DNA of 64,000 bases from Lederbergia wuyishanensis (GTDB lineage: Bacteria > Bacillota > Bacilli > Bacillales > Bacillaceae_C), in assembly GCF_022900255.1 (NCBI RefSeq), contig NZ_JALIRM010000009.1:186001-250000 (forward strand), written 5' to 3'. The position numbers were made by a program, and so were the translations under genes. The notes under the pieces were generated by a model that was given only the letters and a program-made list of their open reading frames with translations, was not told where the DNA came from and did not search any database. Below are positions 59,401-64,000 of this stretch, one piece after another; positions within the stretch are counted from its first letter, which is position 1; each line of letters starts with the position of its first letter.

Positions 59401-62400
59401 GCAAGATATTGTCACCAATATTTATAAAGACCTAGAGCGTCTTCAAGAATTTGAACTTAGAGATGATTTTACCCTAATTATTTTAAAAAGAACGAAATAA
59501 TATGTTTCGTTACTTGTTATTGGGGTATGTATAATAAAGTGTTTAAAAGTGTTATTAAGGGGTGGATGTTTTGTGAATATTTCAATAAGCTTGACGGAAA
59601 ACGGAAGTGAATTACACGCAAAACTGGCAGGAGAAATAGATGCATACACGGCTCCAAAAGTAAAAGAATCCCTTCATCCCTATGCGGAGAAGTCTGGGAT
59701 CAACATGGTTGTTGACTTAAAGGATGTATCTTATATGGATAGTACAGGACTCGGTGTATTTGTTGGTTTATTCAAAGCATTGAAGGCTGAAAATGGTAAT
59801 TTAATTTTAACAGGTTTGTCTGAACGTTTGGAACGTTTATTTGAAATAACTGGATTAGCTGATGTGATGAATATCAATACCGAGGTAGAGGGTGGAGTGT
59901 AATGAGGGAAGCTTTTGACTATATCGAAATGAAGATACCCGCGATGCCTGAGTATGTAGGTGTAATTCGGTTAACTCTGTCTGGAATTGCAAGTCGAATG
60001 GGGTTTACATATGATCTAATCGACGACTTAAAAATTGCGGTTAGTGAAGCTATAACAAATGCTGTGCAGCACGCATATAAAAAGGACGAGGGCGGGGAAA
60101 TTGTTGTTGGCTTTGGTCTTTACCAAGATAGACTTGAAGTAATGGTTGCTGATTCGGGTAAAAGCTTCGATTTAAATAAGGCACGTGATGAAATAGGACC
60201 TTATCATGAAAATAGTCAAGTGGAATTTCTTCGTGAAGGAGGTCTAGGACTATATTTAATTGAAAGTTTAATGGATGAAGTGAAGATACTTCAAAACGAA
60301 GGGGTAACGGTATTTATGACCAAGTACCTTGAAGGAGAGCAGGTGGAGGGGAATGTCGAAACAATCTCAACCTGATCAGGCAAAAAATCAAGTCAACGAA
60401 TGGATTAAAGCATATCAAATTCACGAAGATGATGAAGCACAAAACAATCTAGTCCTTCATTATAAAAATCTCGTTGAGTCAATAGCGCGCAAGTATTCAA
60501 AAGGAAAGTCCTTCCACGAGGATATTTTTCAAGTAGGGATCATTGGATTGCTCGGCGCTATTCGCAGGTATGATGAATCATATGGTAAAACCTTCGAGGC
60601 ATTTGCTATTCCAACCATTATTGGTGAGATCAAGCGATTTTTAAGGGATAAAACTTGGAGTGTTCACGTTCCACGGCGTATTAAAGAATTAGGTCCGAAA
60701 ATCAAATCATCGGTTGAAGAACTTACCATTAAACTGCAGAGATCCCCACAAATTCATGAAATAGCAGAGCATTTGCAAGTATCTGAAGAGGAAGTTTTGG
60801 AAGCGATGGAGATGGGGAAAAGCTATCAAGCCCTATCAGTCGATCATTCAATTGAAGCTGACGCAGATGGAAGTACAGTTACCTTGCTTGATATTGTCGG
60901 AAATGTGGACGAAGGGTACGAAAGAGTAAATCAAAGGCTTGTATTGGATAAAGTTCTTCATGTTCTATCTGATCGAGAACGATTGATTATTCAATATACT
61001 TACTTAGAAAACATGAGCCAGAAAGAAGCTGGTGAATTGTTGAATATCTCGCAAATGCATGTCTCACGACTTCAACGAAGAGCAATAAAAAAATTGCGGG
61101 AAGCTATTTTTACCGAATCTGTAAATACGGAGAGCTCTCCCTTATGATCCATCTTAAAAATATATATTCAGAAGCACACGCTTTTCAAACTGCAAAAGAA
61201 AGTAATCTATTATGTGGAGATAGCTTTTATCTAACCTTAACAGAAGATTATTTTCTATGTGTACTTGCCGATGGGCTCGGAAGTGGAAAATACGCTTACG
61301 AAGCTTCACAGGCAGCTGTATCCGTGGTCAGGTCGAATCCAGATGAAAATGTAGATACCTTAATGGATTTTTGCAATAAAGTTCTGCTCAAAAAACGTGG
61401 AGCAGCGGTTGCAATATTGAAAGTGGATTTCAAACAAAAAGAGTTTGAATATAGTTGTGTAGGCAATATACGATTTTATTTATATCCTCCTGATGGTAAA
61501 CTCGTTTATCCAATGCCAGTAACCGGTTATTTATCAGGCAAACCTCAAAAATACAGAACACATAAATACACCTACGAGCCAAATTCGAAATTTTTAATAC
61601 ATTCTGATGGATTTGTCAATATGAACACCAAAAATTTATTGAACAGTTGCCAATCCATTCCCGCATTGGTTGCGCACTTAAAAGTAAAACAAGTTAATCG
61701 GTCAGACGATATGTCATTTATCGTCGGAACCTTGCTCTAGATGGGCAGGGTTTTTTGCTTTTTAGTCAATATGTTAAAATAGAAGAATCACGTTAATGAA
61801 ATGAGGGAATTCCGTGATTGAAATGGAAAATAAGGAAGAGGTTTTGTTAGGGAAACTAGCAGGAGAACTTCAAATACCAAAAAAACAGATTCGAAGCGTT
61901 ATTCAATTGCTTGAAGAAGGAAATACTGTACCTTTTATAGCTCGTTATCGAAAAGAAATGACCGGAGCACTTGATGAGGTACAAATTAAAGGAATTTTGG
62001 ATAGTTGGACGTATTTACAAAATTTAGAGCAACGCAAAGAAGATGTTGTAAGACTGATTGATGAGCAAGGCAAACTCACAGAAGAATTAAAGCTTCAAAT
62101 ATTGAAGGCTGATAAACTGCAGCTTGTCGAAGATTTATATCGACCATATAAGCAAAAACGCCGCACTAGAGCGACAATTGCGAAGGAGAGAGGACTTGAA
62201 CCGTTAGCGCAATGGATGCTTAGCTTTCCTGTTAGCGGAAGTGTAGAGGCTGAGGCAGAAAAATATATTTCAGAAGAAAAAGAGATTTTAACGAGTGCGG
62301 ATGCCATTAAGGGTGCACAGGATATTATCGCAGAGCAAGTGTCTGATGATGCTTCATTTCGTGAATGGATTCGAAAAGAAACATACCAAACAGGAGTTAT

Positions 62401-64000
62401 CGTTTCTTCCGTTAAAAATGAAGAAAAAGACGAAAAGCGGATTTTTGAAAACTATTATAGTTATGAAGAGCCCGTAAAACGCATCGTTCCTCATCGCGTG
62501 CTAGCTTTAAATCGTGGGGAAAAAGAAGATATTCTTCGCGTATCGATCCAATCGAACACTGAACGCATTTTTTCATTTTTACATAATAAAGTGCTTGTCA
62601 AAGAAAACTCCATTGCCGCACCTGAAATAAAAGAAGCAATTGAAGATGGATATAAGCGCCTGATTGAGCCCGCCATTGAAAGAGAAATTCGTAATGAATT
62701 AACCGAGGTTGCAGAAAATCAAGCGATTCATATCTTTTCAGAGAACCTAAGAAAATTATTATTGCAGCCACCATTAAAAGGGAAAGTCGTACTCGGAGTT
62801 GATCCAGCGTATCGGACGGGTTGTAAACTCGCGGTCGTTGATGAAACAGGGAAAATGCTGTACATCGATGTCATTTATCCACATCCGCCTAAAGCTAAGC
62901 CTGAAGAAGCGAAGAAAAAAATACTCAATGTCATTCAGAAATTCGGCGTGGAACTTATCGCCATAGGGAATGGAACTGCGTCACAAGAGACAGAACAGTT
63001 TACAGTTGACTTGCTAAAAGAAAATCAATTGGATTTGGCATACATTATTGTAAATGAAGCAGGAGCAAGTGTTTATTCTGCCTCCGATTTAGCAAGAGAG
63101 GAATTCCCCGATTTACAGGTTGAGGAAAGAAGTGCGGTTTCGATAGCCAGAAGATTGCAGGATCCATTGGCGGAATTAGTAAAAATCGATCCGAAGTCAG
63201 TCGGAGTGGGGCAATACCAGCACGATGTTTCACAAAAGAAATTAAATGAATCATTAACTTTCGTAGTAGAAACGGCAGTAAACCAAGTTGGAGTGAATGT
63301 GAACACTGCATCATCGTCTCTTTTACAATATGTTTCAGGCTTGAGCAAAACGGTAGCTAATAATATTGTGAAATTTAGAGAAGAGAATGGAAAGTTCAAA
63401 AATCGTAAACAGTTATCCGGAATCCCTCGTCTTGGTGCAAAAACGTATGAACAGGCAATTGGATTTATGAGAATCTTAGAAGGAGAAGAGCTCTTAGATT
63501 CAACTCCTATTCATCCGGAAAACTATAACAGTGTGAAGAAACTTTTAAAAAGACTAGGGTTTTCAACAAGTGATATTGGTAGCGAAGATCTTACAAATTC
63601 ATTACAAGAAATGAACATGAATGTTATTTCTGAAGAATTAGGGGTCGGAATTTTGACGCTCCAAGACATAGTAGATGCTTTAATAAAACCAGGGCGCGAT
63701 TTGCGCGATGAATTGCCTAAACCACTCTTGAAAAAGGATTTGCTTAAGCTCGAAGACTTACAACCTGGAATGGAATTGCAAGGAACTGTAAGAAATGTAG
63801 TGGATTTCGGGGCGTTTGTTGATGTTGGAGTGAAAGAAGATGGACTAGTGCATATTTCTAAACTAAGCAACCGTTTCGTAAAACACCCACTCGACGTCGT
63901 TTCTCTGGGGGATATCGTAACGGTATGGGTCGAAAACGTAGATGTGAAAAAAGGAAGACTTTCGCTGACAATGTTGAAAAAATAAAAGAGAAAACACTGC

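Overview
The window is A+T-rich chromosomal DNA from a Bacillus-like Firmicute (Bacillaceae). The evidence is strong Shine-Dalgarno sites, frequent TTG/GTG starts, T-box and TPP leaders, a complete rsbRSTUVW-sigB-rsbX operon, and a block (about 34.4-64.0 kb) in the same order as Bacillus subtilis ddl-murF-cshA-ydbS-ydbT-rhomboid-acpS-ydcC-alr-ndoAI-ndoA-rsb/sigB-tex. No rRNA, tRNA, CRISPR array, intact insertion sequence or prophage was seen.

Left part (1-19 kb, accessory and metabolic): a 3'-partial gene; larE-larB-larC for nickel-pincer cofactor synthesis, with a very His-rich LarC and no larA in the window; an orphan ATP-grasp enzyme behind a leader rich in inverted repeats; a kinase-like phosphotransferase; a lipoprotein; a damaged zinc-ribbon protein. 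A TetR-family regulator then heads a minus-strand operon with an NCS1 permease, a DUF917 protein and a hydantoinase/oxoprolinase A protein, with a perfect 18-bp operator candidate next to its promoter. After yfhF, a TPP riboswitch controls thiY, a thiamine-binding protein gene, thiX, thiZ and a TatD-family hydrolase gene, which looks like a thiamine-precursor uptake operon. YitT and two small proteins follow.

Middle (18.8-33.7 kb): a 52-bp tandem repeat array, then a good sigma-A promoter and two tandem Trp-specific T-box leaders feeding trpDCFBA. trpE is missing, and a REP-like element appears to sit inside the second T-box. Next come mostly single genes: metallophosphoesterase, SinI-like peptide, DUF2512, SDR, GNAT, YedK/HMCES, ferritin-like, MerR-like/DUF3967, SCP2, a 49-aa unlisted peptide, a CNNM/CorC transporter-like protein and an unknown protein.

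Right part (33.8-64 kb): an array of three approximately 190-bp structured repeats lies directly upstream of ddl. The conserved cell-wall/RNA/fatty-acid/stress block follows. It is interrupted between ndoA and rsbR by an approximately 10-kb carbohydrate-uptake island (two paralogous solute-binding lipoproteins, ROK regulator, EEP-family hydrolase, two Gfo/Idh/MocA oxidoreductases, two permeases, no ATPase). The sigma-B operon keeps its full partner-switching cascade and an internal sigma-B-type promoter before rsbV. A second 52-bp array lies between ydbT and the rhomboid gene.

The least explained signals are the structured repeats before ddl, the REP-like insertion in the trp leader, the inverted-repeat cluster at 5.3-5.6 kb and the two unrelated arrays that share a 52-bp period. 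All functional calls come from reading sequence motifs; no database search was run.
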